Positions 11,407-20,211 of a stretch of DNA of 64,000 nt are shown here, piece by piece. Where the stretch lies: contig NZ_QHGY01000012.1 in assembly GCF_003254665.1 (NCBI RefSeq), forward strand, positions 23,626 to 87,625, given 5' to 3'. The translations under genes were made by a program, and so were the position numbers. A model generated the notes under the pieces. It was given only the letters and a program-made list of their open reading frames with translations. It was not told the origin of the DNA and did no database searches. This stretch comes from Billgrantia lactosivorans. Its GTDB lineage: Bacteria > Pseudomonadota > Gammaproteobacteria > Pseudomonadales > Halomonadaceae. Each line of letters opens with the position of its first letter. Position 1 is the stretch's first letter.

Positions 11407-12375
11407 GTGTTTACTCCGAATTCCATTCCCTATCAGCAACAACCTGGCTTTCAGCGAACTTACCTCCAAGGCCGCCTGAGCCTGGGGCTTTTCTCTCCCC
11501 TCGAAGCCTTTACTGGCGATATGCCGAGTATGCTCGACCAAGTAAGCTTGGCCGAACGTGCCGAAAAGCTGGGCTTCTCTGCCCTCTGGTTCCGCGACGT
11601 GCCGTTACGCGACCCCAGCTTCGGGGATTCGGGCCAGGTGTTCGATCCCTGGGTCTACTTGGGTTTTATGGCAGCACACACCCGTTCGATAGCGCTGGGT
11701 ACCGCGTCGGTCATCCTGCCAATCCGTAATCCCCTACACACTGCCAAGGCTGCAACGAGTGTCGATCAACTCAGTGGTGGCCGTCTGTTACTCGGCGTGG
11801 CTTCCGGTGACCGTCCGGTGGAGTTCCCGGCATTCGGTGTCGACCCGGAGCAACGCGGTAGTCTGTTCCGCGAATACCTCAACGTATTTCGCGAGGTTCA
11901 GCTCAGCAGTTTCGTGCCTTTGACCTGGTCCGGCGGCACGCTTCAGGGAGCCGATCTGATTCCCAAGCCAACCACAGCGGAAATTCCATTCTTCGTGACC
12001 GGCCATAGCCGCCAGACGCTGGAGTGGATCGCCCGCTACAGTCATGGGTGGATCAGTTATCCGCGCCCCCCGAGGGCTCAGCAGGTGGTTGTCGAGAGCT
12101 GGCGAACGGCGGTTCGTGATGAATGTGGCGAGCTGTTCAAACCCTTTACTCAGTCACTTTACCTCGACCTGACAGATAACCCGCAGACACCACCACGGCC
12201 GATCCACTTGGGGTATCAACTGGGACGGCATCACCTTATTGCGCTGCTTCACAGTTTGCAGGAGATCGGCGTTAACCATGTGATCATCAACTTGAAATAC
12301 GGCCGACGCCCCGCCGGTGAGGTCATTGAGGAAATCGGCCAATTCGTTTTACCTGACTTCGTCATGTCGCCATAA
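11407..12375 (+). CDS. LLM-class flavin-dependent oxidoreductase (luciferase-like)
   Basis: Bacterial luciferase-like monooxygenase fold of about 322 residues. Visible family segments are LSLGLFSPLEAF near the N-terminus, AEKLGFSALWFRDVP, ALGTASVILPIRNPLHTAK (flavin and phosphate region) and QLSGGRLLLGVASGDRP. These fit the TIGR03571-type branch of F420/FMN-dependent enzymes. I prefer a GTG start near 11407, because GGAG lies about eight bases upstream and the residues before it look non-conserved; an open frame extends further upstream to a TTG at 11332. The gene follows psiE in the same direction. Its substrate is unknown. Confidence 0.8.
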   Translation: MFTPNSIPYQQQPGFQRTYLQGRLSLGLFSPLEAFTGDMPSMLDQVSLAERAEKLGFSALWFRDVPLRDPSFGDSGQVFDPWVYLGFMAAHTRSIALGTASVILPIRNPLHTAKAATSVDQLSGGRLLLGVASGDRPVEFPAFGVDPEQRGSLFREYLNVFREVQLSSFVPLTWSGGTLQGADLIPKPTTAEIPFFVTGHSRQTLEWIARYSHGWISYPRPPRAQQVVVESWRTAVRDECGELFKPFTQSLYLDLTDNPQTPPRPIHLGYQLGRHHLIALLHSLQEIGVNHVIINLKYGRRPAGEVIEEIGQFVLPDFVMSP

Positions 12376-12422
12376 GCCGGTAAAGTACCGTACGGAGGAG
12401 GCCCTCGCCAGGTGGTCAATAC

Positions 12423-13244
12423 CTAACCGAAGAAGGCTAGGGTGCGAACCTCGATACTTTCTCGCGGCGGGGCTCCTGGCGGCGTATGGGGGTCCTGGAA
12501 GGCGGTATGGGGGGTGAAGCGGGCTCGACCGTCGTGACGGGAGTCATATCCTTTGATCAGCAAGGCTTCGTCACGGCGCATGTCCGGAAAATAGTACCAG
12601 CGCTGGCGCGGATTGTAGGCCAGGTGATAGATCTCACCGACACGATCCGGGTAGACCAGGTCGGTGGCCAGCAGGTCATCGGGGTCGAGCGTCGATGCGT
12701 CCAGCAGGGCCAGCGGCGAACGCTTGACGGGCCCGTTTATCGGGCGCCAGAGGTTGATCTGAGCCACCGGCACCGTTGCCAGCGCGTCGGCCTGATCCCT
12801 GCCCAGCACTTCGCGGATACGCTCAGGGCCCGAGCGCTCGGTGTAGTCGTTATGCACACGGCTGGCCGGGCCGCGAATACCCCGTTGCTCGGCATCGCTA
12901 CGCCGGGTGTGGTCGAAGATGACGACCCGGCTCGCGCCCGTCAGCTCCTTGATCAAGTCCTCGACCTCGGCATAGTAAATGTTTTCCACCGACGTATCGT
13001 CGTAAAGGTCGTCGACCACCGTATCCCGCCGATGAAGTTCGAACCCCTGCTTGTCCAGAGCAAGGCTGTCTACCAACGGTCGGCCATTGTATATCGTGAC
13101 TTCGCGCTCCTCCTGCTCGGCAAAGTAGTGTGGCTCGCTATCACCGGTCAGAGCCTCGGTATGCACATAGGGTTTCGCGTCGTGCTTGGCCAGGTAGGTG
13201 AGCGTCGTGGTGATGCTGGCGGGCATGTCAGTCGTGCGCTGCAA
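12423..13244 (-). CDS. CmcJ/NvfI-family oxidoreductase (putative non-haem iron enzyme)
   Basis: 273-residue protein of the CmcJ family, related to the cephamycin 7-alpha-hydroxylase subunit and fungal non-haem iron oxygenases. Characteristic parts are VVIFDHTRRSD near 112-122, VHNDYTE near 135 (HxD-type metal ligands), INLWRPINGPVKRSPLALLD near 166-185, YNPRQRWYYFPDM near 214-226 and a C-terminal TPHTAF...RESIEVRTLAF. The start is a TTG preceded by GGGAGG six bases upstream; an ATG six codons later lacks such a site. It is convergent with the LLM oxidoreductase gene. The substrate is unknown. CmcJ-like enzymes are widespread outside antibiotic clusters, so a link to beta-lactams should not be assumed. 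Confidence 0.8.
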   Translation of the reverse strand: MQRTTDMPASITTTLTYLAKHDAKPYVHTEALTGDSEPHYFAEQEEREVTIYNGRPLVDSLALDKQGFELHRRDTVVDDLYDDTSVENIYYAEVEDLIKELTGASRVVIFDHTRRSDAEQRGIRGPASRVHNDYTERSGPERIREVLGRDQADALATVPVAQINLWRPINGPVKRSPLALLDASTLDPDDLLATDLVYPDRVGEIYHLAYNPRQRWYYFPDMRRDEALLIKGYDSRHDGRARFTPHTAFQDPHTPPGAPPRESIEVRTLAFFG

Positions 13245-13488
13245 GAAACACCTCCCGATCTGCTGAGCGCATCCAGGGTGGTTTTATCGTGGAGGCGCGA
13301 GAGCTTGTGTAGGATTCTTCACTACCAAGTGTAGACCATTAAACGGGAACTTTCCCTGCCTTGGACCTGTTCTTTGGTCAGATGTTACGTCGTGCCGCAA
13401 TAGCGCACAGGGTCACCTTCGCGTAGTGAGCTATAGTGTTAATCGTGCTCCACTCAGTATTTTTTCAACCAGTTAACATGAGGTCATT

Positions 13489-14817
13489 ATGACCGAGTCG
13501 ACCCACAATCCGAACGATCAGCCGGCCTCAACCGATACTGTGTATGGAATGCCGGCCTATGCCGATCGGGCTGCGGCCGTGAACGAAGTGCATGCGCGCC
13601 CACACCTCATGATTCAAGCCCCGAGGGAGATGTTGCAGTTCGCTTTCATGACCGGAGGAGATCTGACTAAGGATAAGTTGGCGATGAATGAGTTGTCTGG
13701 TCGTTTCGGCGTGGCTGAGCCTGACCAATCTTCGCCATTTCACGGCTTGGCCTGGGACGACGGAGACCTGCATTGTGAAAAACACTCGGAGTATTCGACG
13801 TATCTGTGGTGTGCCGAGCTTGACCCCGAAACCGGAGAACCAGGCGGCGAGAATCCGTTCAAGCATGGGTTCATCCCTCCCGGCCCGGTGGTGTCGGGCG
13901 TGCGTCTGACGTTTCTTCCATGGACTTCAGAAACTGAGAAGGAGGTAGATCGCTTCGATCGTTCTAGCCTTTGTTACTCGCTGGTAGAAAGTGGGAACGC
14001 TGCCATCCTGACCGATTTTCGACAGGATGACGACGGCCTGACGCACATCCTGATCCTTGCGCATGATTTAAAGCCTGCGCGAGCGGGTGCGCTGGCGCAA
14101 CGTCTTCTGGAGATCGAGACCTATCGGACCTTGGCCTTATTGTCGTTGCCGTTGACAAGATCAATGACGACGGAGCTGCGCAGCATGGAGTCACGACTTG
14201 CAATGATTACGGATGAGATGGCTACGAACTCGGAAGCGCGGCGTGACAACCACCTCCTTCTGTCAGAATTGACCAGTCTGGCTGCAAAATTGGAGGCCTG
14301 CGTTGCTGCGAATCTCTATCGATTTGGCGCCAGTCGGGCTTACTACGAGATCGTTGAAGAGAGGTTGGCAGCGCTATTGGAAGAGGGGGTGTCCGGATAT
14401 TTCACCTGGCGGGATTTCCTTCAACGTCGCATTGCTCCTGCGATGCGAACCTGCCTTTCGGTAAAAGAACGCCAGGCCAATCTCTCCGACAAGCTGACAC
14501 GAGACATCTCACTGCTGCGCTCTTGGATCGATGTCGAACTGGAACGTCAGAATCGGGACTTGCTGGAGTCGATGAACAACCGAGTCAAGCTGCAATTACG
14601 TCTTCAGCAAACGGTTGAAGGCCTGTCTGTGGCAGCAATTTCATATTACGTCGTGAGTCTTTCAGGCTATTTCTTGAAAGGTATCCCGTACATTTACGAT
14701 GTTGTCGCACCGGTGATGGCGGTATTGGTGCCCGTCGTGATGCTGTCGATCTGGTGGAAAGTTCGTCGGGTCAGACATGCCCACGACGATTCCTCGGCGT
14801 TGGAAAAGTCTTACTGA
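13489..14817 (+). CDS. DUF3422 family protein with C-terminal membrane anchor
   Basis: 442-residue protein matching the DUF3422 family. It begins with the typical RAAAVNEVHARPHLMIQAPRE segment at about 23-43, has a long helical, probably coiled-coil middle (about 215-370, with many Leu/Glu/Arg heptad-like repeats) and ends with two hydrophobic spans (about 382-400 and 405-425) and a polar tail. GAGG five bases before the ATG supports the start. The family function is unknown; its shape suggests an inner-membrane protein with a large cytoplasmic domain. Its codon use and GC are visibly lower than those of the nitrate genes, like its neighbours in this block. It does not appear to share a transcript with the flanking genes. 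Confidence 0.85.
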   Translation: MTESTHNPNDQPASTDTVYGMPAYADRAAAVNEVHARPHLMIQAPREMLQFAFMTGGDLTKDKLAMNELSGRFGVAEPDQSSPFHGLAWDDGDLHCEKHSEYSTYLWCAELDPETGEPGGENPFKHGFIPPGPVVSGVRLTFLPWTSETEKEVDRFDRSSLCYSLVESGNAAILTDFRQDDDGLTHILILAHDLKPARAGALAQRLLEIETYRTLALLSLPLTRSMTTELRSMESRLAMITDEMATNSEARRDNHLLLSELTSLAAKLEACVAANLYRFGASRAYYEIVEERLAALLEEGVSGYFTWRDFLQRRIAPAMRTCLSVKERQANLSDKLTRDISLLRSWIDVELERQNRDLLESMNNRVKLQLRLQQTVEGLSVAAISYYVVSLSGYFLKGIPYIYDVVAPVMAVLVPVVMLSIWWKVRRVRHAHDDSSALEKSY

Positions 14818-14909
14818 CGATCTGGCGGCTTGAAGCGCGGAATAAGGCGGTCGGTAATCGTGGAGTGTCCGTCTCCGGATGCGACCATTTACGGGACTCC
14901 TCCCGCTAG

Positions 14910-15115
14910 CTCTTCGCCGAAGCCGGCTACACGCCCCCGCTTACCGAACAACTGAGCCTCACACCTTGTCTGGCCCTGGACTGGAGCGAGCAGCGCACCG
15001 AGGATTTCCAGAAAAAGGCGGCAGCGAGGCCCTGAATGCAGAAGATGAGCACAACCGGGTGGGCACCACCACGCTCGGCCTGCGGGTGACTGCCGTCACC
15101 CATTCCTTTTTGTGA
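14910..15115 (+). pseudogene. Remnant of an autotransporter beta-barrel domain
   Basis: Reading from 14910 gives LFAEAGYTPPLTEQLSLTP followed by CLALDWSEQRTEDFQ. Shifting by one base at the A run around 15013-15017 continues as GGSEALNAEDEHNRVGTTTLGLRV and ends at a stop at 15115. The pattern (alternating strands, Leu-x-Pro-x-Leu-Ala-Leu, then GTTTLGLRV) is that of the last strands of an autotransporter translocator. Start, passenger and most of the barrel are missing and the frame is broken, so this is a decayed 3' end. It sits between DUF3422 and kefB in the accessory block. Confidence 0.5.
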
Positions 15116-15180
15116 CCATTAAGCCGCAGAAACACATTCGTTTCGGAACAATTCATTTAACCCGACTTGTGTTATTGTGA

Positions 15181-17061
15181 TCAGCCACTGTCCCTCGGTG
15201 GTGTCCAAGCCGGTGCTTCGTCCTCGGTTCGCCTTGCGTCTTCCCGCATGGCGTGCCCCAACGACTCTTCGAGCTTCATGAACAACTCCCCGTAGCGCGG
15301 GCTGAAGTGGATGCCTTCTTCAATGTTGCGCCAGGCGTTAAACAGTTGGTCTTCGTTGGCTTTTTCGCTGCCGATAAAGGAGTCGGTCATCCGGCGGGCG
15401 CGTTGTGGGTGGACGCCCATGGCGGTGAGGGCCTCGCCGCCGAGTTTCAGGGCGGAGTAATAGGTCTCGCTCACTACGTCGTCGGCACCGGCTTCACGTA
15501 ACTCGTAACCATGGCCGCGGTCGAAGGCGCGGGCCAGTATCCAGACCTCCGGGTAAAGCTGTTTGACGTGGCGTACCAGGCTCACGGCCCGGTCGCGGTC
15601 ATCGATGGCGACGACCAGCAGGCGTGCCTCGGCAATGCCGGCGGTTTCCAGTAGCTGGATGCGGGTGGCGTCGCCAAAGTAACTTTTCAGTTGGATCCGG
15701 CGCAGATTTTCGATCTGATCCAGAGCATGGTCCAGGGCCACGCTGGGAATGTTGTTGGCGCGAAGCAAACGACAGACGATCTGCCCGAAGCGGCCGACCC
15801 CGGCCACGATCACCGGCGCCTGCTCTTCTATCTCATCCGGCTCCGCTTCTTCGTTGGAGACCTTCTGATAGCGCGGCAGCACCACCCGGTCATAGACAAT
15901 GAACAACAGCGGCGTCAGGAACATGGACAGGGCCACCACCAGTGACAGGACCTGGGCGGTGTCCGCAGGAATCACCCGGTTCTGGGTGCTGTAGGTCAGC
16001 AGGACAAAGCCGAACTCACCGGCTTGGGCCAGCCCGAGGGTGAACAGCCAGCCTTCGCTGTCGCGGATGCCGAATGCGAAGGCCAGGCCAACCAGAATCA
16101 GCGCCTTGCCCACGATAACCGCCAGGGCGAGAAGAAGGACCGTATCCCAGGCATCCGCCAGCACCCCGAAATTGATCCCCGCGCCCACGGTAATGAAGAA
16201 CAGTCCCAGCAGTAGCCCCTTGAACGGTTCGATATTGGCTTCCAGCTCGTGCCGGAATTCGCTGTTGGCCAGGACCACGCCGGCCAGGAAAGCGCCGAGC
16301 GCCGGCGACAGATTCACCAGGCTCATGAGTGCCGCGATGCCGATAATCAGCATCAGGGAGGTGGCGGTGAACACTTCCCGCATGCCGGACTGCACCACGT
16401 AGCGGAACAGCGGTCGGCTCAGGTAATGGCCGCAGACAATCACCAGCACGATCGCACCGACAACCACCAGCCCATGCGCCCAGCCCGGCAGGTTCTCAAC
16501 CAGGCTCAGGCTGCTGTGCCCGTGCTCTGCGTCGGTACCGGAGATTTCCGACACGGCCAGCAGCGGGATGACGGCCAGCATGGGAATCACCGCGATGTCC
16601 TGGAACAGCAGCACTGAGAAGGCACTTCGGCCGCCTTCGGTCTTGACCAGGCCCTTTTCGGTCAGCGTCTGCAGGACGATCGCGGTTGAGGAGAGGGAGA
16701 AGAGAAACCCCACCGCCAGGGCTGTTTGCCAGGGCAGGCCCAGGGACCAGGCAAAACCGGTGGCGGCGGCGGCGGTCAGTGTGACCTGCAGGCCGCCGAG
16801 ACCGAGCAGACGGACCCGCATGGCCCAGAGGGTTTTGGGGTCAAGCTCCATCCCCACCAGGAACAGCATCATGACCACGCCGAACTCGGCAAAATGCTGA
16901 ACGGTGACGGTCTCCTGGCCCACCAGTCCGGTCACCGGCCCTATGACCACACCGGCCACCAGGTAACCGAGTACCGACCCCAGCCCGAACCGCCTGGCCA
17001 GTGGCACCGCGATCACCGCCGCCACCAGGTAAATAAACGCCTGAACAAAGTAGTCTGTCAT
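15181..17061 (-). CDS. kefB: KefB/CPA2-type monovalent cation:proton antiporter
   Basis: 626-residue CPA2 family transporter. Residues about 1-390 form the 12-13 helix exchanger domain, with the family segments GYLVAGVVIGP, FGVVMMLFLVGMELDP and SLSSTAIVLQTL. Residues about 410-530 form an RCK/TrkA-N domain with the NAD-binding motif VIVAGVGRFGQIV. A short polar tail follows. KefB and KefC export potassium in exchange for protons, gated by glutathione adducts and nucleotide; whether this homologue is glutathione-gated cannot be read from the sequence. The ATG is the first in frame. It is the last gene of the accessory block and is convergent in layout with the autotransporter remnant. Confidence 0.85.
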   Translation of the reverse strand: MTDYFVQAFIYLVAAVIAVPLARRFGLGSVLGYLVAGVVIGPVTGLVGQETVTVQHFAEFGVVMMLFLVGMELDPKTLWAMRVRLLGLGGLQVTLTAAAATGFAWSLGLPWQTALAVGFLFSLSSTAIVLQTLTEKGLVKTEGGRSAFSVLLFQDIAVIPMLAVIPLLAVSEISGTDAEHGHSSLSLVENLPGWAHGLVVVGAIVLVIVCGHYLSRPLFRYVVQSGMREVFTATSLMLIIGIAALMSLVNLSPALGAFLAGVVLANSEFRHELEANIEPFKGLLLGLFFITVGAGINFGVLADAWDTVLLLALAVIVGKALILVGLAFAFGIRDSEGWLFTLGLAQAGEFGFVLLTYSTQNRVIPADTAQVLSLVVALSMFLTPLLFIVYDRVVLPRYQKVSNEEAEPDEIEEQAPVIVAGVGRFGQIVCRLLRANNIPSVALDHALDQIENLRRIQLKSYFGDATRIQLLETAGIAEARLLVVAIDDRDRAVSLVRHVKQLYPEVWILARAFDRGHGYELREAGADDVVSETYYSALKLGGEALTAMGVHPQRARRMTDSFIGSEKANEDQLFNAWRNIEEGIHFSPRYGELFMKLEESLGHAMREDARRTEDEAPAWTPPRDSG

Positions 17062-17198
17062 CAGAGTGGTCAGTCATGTCCGTGGGCCGAAAATCGGATA
17101 ACCGTTCATCCAACCTTAGTCCAACGGCTGAATTCCGCTTCCGGTTTCGAAAACGGGGGTGACCTTCTCCCTGGCGTGGGTCCGTCACCGACACGAGA

Positions 17199-17236
17199 CA
17201 AAGCCGCCGGCGCTCCCCAAGCACCGGCGGCTTTTT
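17199..17236 (-). terminator. Terminator after nirD
   Basis: AAGCCGCCGG and CCGGCGGCTT form a 10-base perfect stem around a 13-base loop, with T-rich sequence on both sides. It lies about 20 bases past the nirD stop codon and so ends the nasB-nirB-nirD transcript. It would also stop transcription coming from the other side. Confidence 0.75.
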
Positions 17237-17256
17237 CATTTCAAAAGGCTGAAATC

Positions 17257-17631
17257 TTACGCCTCGATCCACACCTCGTCGCCCTTGAAGCTCACCTTCC
17301 AGGTGCGAAGCGCTACGCTTTCGTCTTCCAGGCACTGGCCGTCTTCCAGGCGGAAGTGCTGCTTGTAGATCGGCGAGGCGACGACGGGCTGGCCCTTGAG
17401 GTCGCCGACGATACCGCGGGCAATCACGTTGGCGCTGGAGAAGGGGTCGTGGTGGTCCAGGGCGTAGAGCTCCTGCGCCTGGCCGGGCAAGTAGAAGAGG
17501 GCGACCTGGGCCGGGCCTTGCGGGGTTTCCACCCAGGCGGCGACGCCGGAGAAGGGCACCAGGTCGGCGCGGGAGCAGAGGGTTTGCCAGGTCTGGGTCA
17601 TGGTCTTGGCTGCTGCGTTGGCGAGTGTCAT
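17257..17631 (-). CDS. nirD: Nitrite reductase [NAD(P)H] small subunit NirD
   Basis: 124-residue Rieske-like small subunit of the assimilatory NADH nitrite reductase. The visible core is LVPFSGVAAWVETPQGPAQVALF at about 25-47, then ALDHHDPFSSANVIARGIVGD and KGQPVVASPIYKQHF. As in other NirD proteins, the cysteine and histidine ligands of true Rieske proteins are absent. It forms the enzyme with NirB, encoded 78 bases upstream in the same direction, and reduces nitrite to ammonium in the cytoplasm. A hairpin lies between the two genes and a terminator follows. A decayed copy of this gene is at 5780-6003. Confidence 0.95.
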   Translation of the reverse strand: MTLANAAAKTMTQTWQTLCSRADLVPFSGVAAWVETPQGPAQVALFYLPGQAQELYALDHHDPFSSANVIARGIVGDLKGQPVVASPIYKQHFRLEDGQCLEDESVALRTWKVSFKGDEVWIEA

Positions 17632-17663
17632 AAGGTGATTCCTAGCAATGGTATCGGGAAATC

Positions 17664-17701
17664 GGCGAGCGAGTGCCGCGTAACGGCGCGATTCGCTCGC
17701 C
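17664..17701 (-). promoter_or_regulatory. Intercistronic hairpin between nirB and nirD
   Basis: GGCGAGCGA and TCGCTCGCC form a perfect 9-base stem around a GC-rich loop in the 78-base gap between nirB and nirD. There is no T run, so it is more likely a processing or mRNA-stability element, or a weak attenuator adjusting subunit ratio, than a terminator. Confidence 0.45.
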
Positions 17702-17709
17702 CATTTCCA

Positions 17710-20211
17710 TCAGGCCGGGCGGAGTTGGCCGCGCTCGGTGGTGTATATGATGTCCGGGTCCGGGCGGGCGTCGTTGACGAAGCTGCGGAAGCGCTTGAGT
17801 TTCTCCGGGTCGCTGATGGCGTTGGCCCATTCGCACTCGTAGGTGTCGACCACGGCCTGCATCTGCCTATCGAGTTCTTCGCCGATGCCGAGGCTGTCCT
17901 CGAGGATCACCTGCTTGAGGTAGTCCAGGCCGCCTTCCAGGTTCTCGCGCCACACCGAGGTGCGCTGCAGGCGGTCGGCGGTGCGGATGTAGAACATCAG
18001 GAAGCGGTCGATGATGCGGTAGAGCTGCTCGTCGTCGAGATCGGTGGCGAAGAGTTCGGCGTGGCGCGGGCGCATGCCGCCGTTGCCGCACACGTACAGG
18101 TTCCATCCGTTCTCGGTGGCGATCACGCCTATGTCCTTGCTCTGGGCCTCGGCGCACTCGCGGGTGCAGCCGGAAACGCCGAACTTGATCTTGTGCGGGG
18201 CGCGCAGGCCCTTGTAGCGGTGCTCCAGCTGGATCGCCATGCCCACGCTGTCCTGCACGCCGTAACGGCACCAGGTGCTGCCCACGCAGGACTTCACCGT
18301 ACGCAGCGACTTGCCGTAGGCGTGGCCGGTCTCGAAGCCGGCCTCGATCAGCTCGCCCCAGATCGCCGGCAGATCCTCCAGGCGGGCGCCGAACAGGTCG
18401 ATGCGCTGGCCGCCGGTCACCTTGGTGTAGAGCTGGTACTTCTGCGCCACCTGGCCCAGCACCACCAGCTTGTCGGGGGTGATCTCGCCGCCCGGCACGC
18501 GGGGAACGACGGAGTAGGTGCCGTTCTTCTGCATGTTGGCCATGAAGGTGTCGTTGGTGTCCTGCAGCGGGATGTGGGCCGCGTCGGTGATCGGCTCGTT
18601 GAAGCACGAAGCCAGGATCGAGGCCACTGCCGGCTTGCAGATGTCGCAGCCGAGGCCATGGCCGTGTTTATTCACCAGTTCGCTGAAGGTCTTGATGCCC
18701 TCCACCCGCACGATGTCGTAGAGCTCCTGGCGGGTGTGGGGGAAATGCTCGCAGATCGACTTGTCGACCTCCACGCCGCGGCTCTCAAGCTCATGGTCCA
18801 CCAGGTTCTTGAGCAGCGCGGCACAGCCGCCGCAGCCGGTGCTGGCCTTGGTCGCGCCTTTCACCGCGCCGAGGTCCACGGCGCCGGCGTCGATCGAGGC
18901 GCACACGTCGCCCTTGGTGACGTTGTGGCACGAGCAGATGGTGGCGGTTTCGGGTAGGGCGTCCGGCCCCAGCGCGGGGGCGGCTTCGCCACCGGCGGGC
19001 AGGATCAGCGCAGCCGGGTCCTCGGGCAGCTCGATACGGTTGGCGTAGTACTGCAGCAGGGTGTCGTAGACGCTGTTGTCGCCGACCAGCATGGCCCCGA
19101 CCACGCGCTTGCCGTCGCTGGAGACCACCAGCTTGCGGTACTGCTGCTTGAGCGGGTCGAGGAAACGGTACTGCCGTGCGCCGGGGGTACGGTCGCCGTG
19201 GGCGTCGCCGATGGAGCCCACGTCGACACCCATCAGCTTGAGCTTGGTGCTCATGTCGGCGCCGGCGAAGGTGGTACCGCCTTCGAGCAGGGTGGAGGCG
19301 GCGGCCTTGGCCATCTGGTAGCCGGGGGCGACCAGGCCGAAGATGCTGTTGTTCCACAGCGCGACCTCACCCACGGCGAGAATCGCCGGGTCGCTGGTCA
19401 GGCAGTTGTCGTCGATCACCACGCCGCCGCGCTCGCCGATCTCCAGGCCGCAGCCGCGGGCCAGCTCGTCGCGGGGGCGAATGCCGGCGGAGAAGACGAT
19501 GAGGTCGGTTTCCAGCACCTTGTCGTCCTGGAACACCATGCGGTGGCGGCTGGCCTCGCCGTCGACGATCTCCTGGGTGGCGCGACCGGTAAGCACCTGC
19601 ACGCCCAGCGCCTCGATCTTCTCGCGCAGCAGCTCGCCCCCTTCGCTGTCCACCTGCATCGGCATCAGCCGTGGGGCGAACTCCACCACGGCGGTGTCGA
19701 GGTTGAGCCCGCGCAGGGCGTTGGCGGCTTCCAGGCCGAGCAGGCCGCCGCCCACCACCACGCCGGTGGCGGCGGTCTTGGCCGCTTCACGGATGGCGTC
19801 GAGGTCTTCCAAGGTGCGGTAGACTAGGCAGCCTTCGCGCTCGTTGCCGGGAATCGGCGGTACGAAGGGGTAGGAGCCGGTGGCCAGCACCAGGCGGTCG
19901 TAGGCGTAGCGGCCCTGGGGGGTGACCACCTCACCCTTGTCTCGGTCGATGGCGGTGACGGCTTCGTGCAGGCGCAGTTCGATGCCGTGCTCGGCGTAGT
20001 ACGCGCTGGTGGAGAGCGCCAGCGAGGCGGCATCGCGGCCGCTGAAGTATTCGGAGAGGTGCACGCGGTCGTAGGCCAGGTGGCGCTCCTCGCCGAACAC
20101 GGTGACGGCGTAGCGCTCGGTGGCGCCCTGTTCGACCAGCTGCTCGACCAGGTGGTGGCCGACCATGCCGTTGCCGATGACGATCAGTTGCGGTTTCGCG
20201 GGCGTGTTCAT
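17710..20211 (-). CDS. nirB: Nitrite reductase [NAD(P)H] large subunit NirB
   Basis: 833-residue assimilatory nitrite reductase large subunit. It has an N-terminal FAD/NAD domain (LIVIGNGMVGHHLVE at about 9-23), a BFD-like [2Fe-2S] domain with CSCHNVTKG near 420, and a C-terminal sirohaem/[4Fe-4S] sulfite-nitrite reductase domain. The last carries the paired cysteine motifs in CVGSTWC and VSGCTRECAEAQSKDIG. I place the start at the ATG at 20211, where the first beta strand begins; the open frame extends far upstream inside the preceding gene. This ATG overlaps the TGA of the upstream reductase gene by four bases, so the two are translationally coupled. It takes electrons from NAD(P)H and makes ammonium, with NirD. 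Confidence 0.95.
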   Translation of the reverse strand: MNTPAKPQLIVIGNGMVGHHLVEQLVEQGATERYAVTVFGEERHLAYDRVHLSEYFSGRDAASLALSTSAYYAEHGIELRLHEAVTAIDRDKGEVVTPQGRYAYDRLVLATGSYPFVPPIPGNEREGCLVYRTLEDLDAIREAAKTAATGVVVGGGLLGLEAANALRGLNLDTAVVEFAPRLMPMQVDSEGGELLREKIEALGVQVLTGRATQEIVDGEASRHRMVFQDDKVLETDLIVFSAGIRPRDELARGCGLEIGERGGVVIDDNCLTSDPAILAVGEVALWNNSIFGLVAPGYQMAKAAASTLLEGGTTFAGADMSTKLKLMGVDVGSIGDAHGDRTPGARQYRFLDPLKQQYRKLVVSSDGKRVVGAMLVGDNSVYDTLLQYYANRIELPEDPAALILPAGGEAAPALGPDALPETATICSCHNVTKGDVCASIDAGAVDLGAVKGATKASTGCGGCAALLKNLVDHELESRGVEVDKSICEHFPHTRQELYDIVRVEGIKTFSELVNKHGHGLGCDICKPAVASILASCFNEPITDAAHIPLQDTNDTFMANMQKNGTYSVVPRVPGGEITPDKLVVLGQVAQKYQLYTKVTGGQRIDLFGARLEDLPAIWGELIEAGFETGHAYGKSLRTVKSCVGSTWCRYGVQDSVGMAIQLEHRYKGLRAPHKIKFGVSGCTRECAEAQSKDIGVIATENGWNLYVCGNGGMRPRHAELFATDLDDEQLYRIIDRFLMFYIRTADRLQRTSVWRENLEGGLDYLKQVILEDSLGIGEELDRQMQAVVDTYECEWANAISDPEKLKRFRSFVNDARPDPDIIYTTERGQLRPA

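Noticed and set aside
12423..13244. Cephamycin biosynthesis from the CmcJ-like gene
   Set aside because: No other beta-lactam genes are nearby, and the family is broad.
16726..18957. A 743-codon plus-strand frame across kefB, nirD and nirB
   Set aside because: It crosses three real minus-strand genes and their terminator and has no family resemblance.
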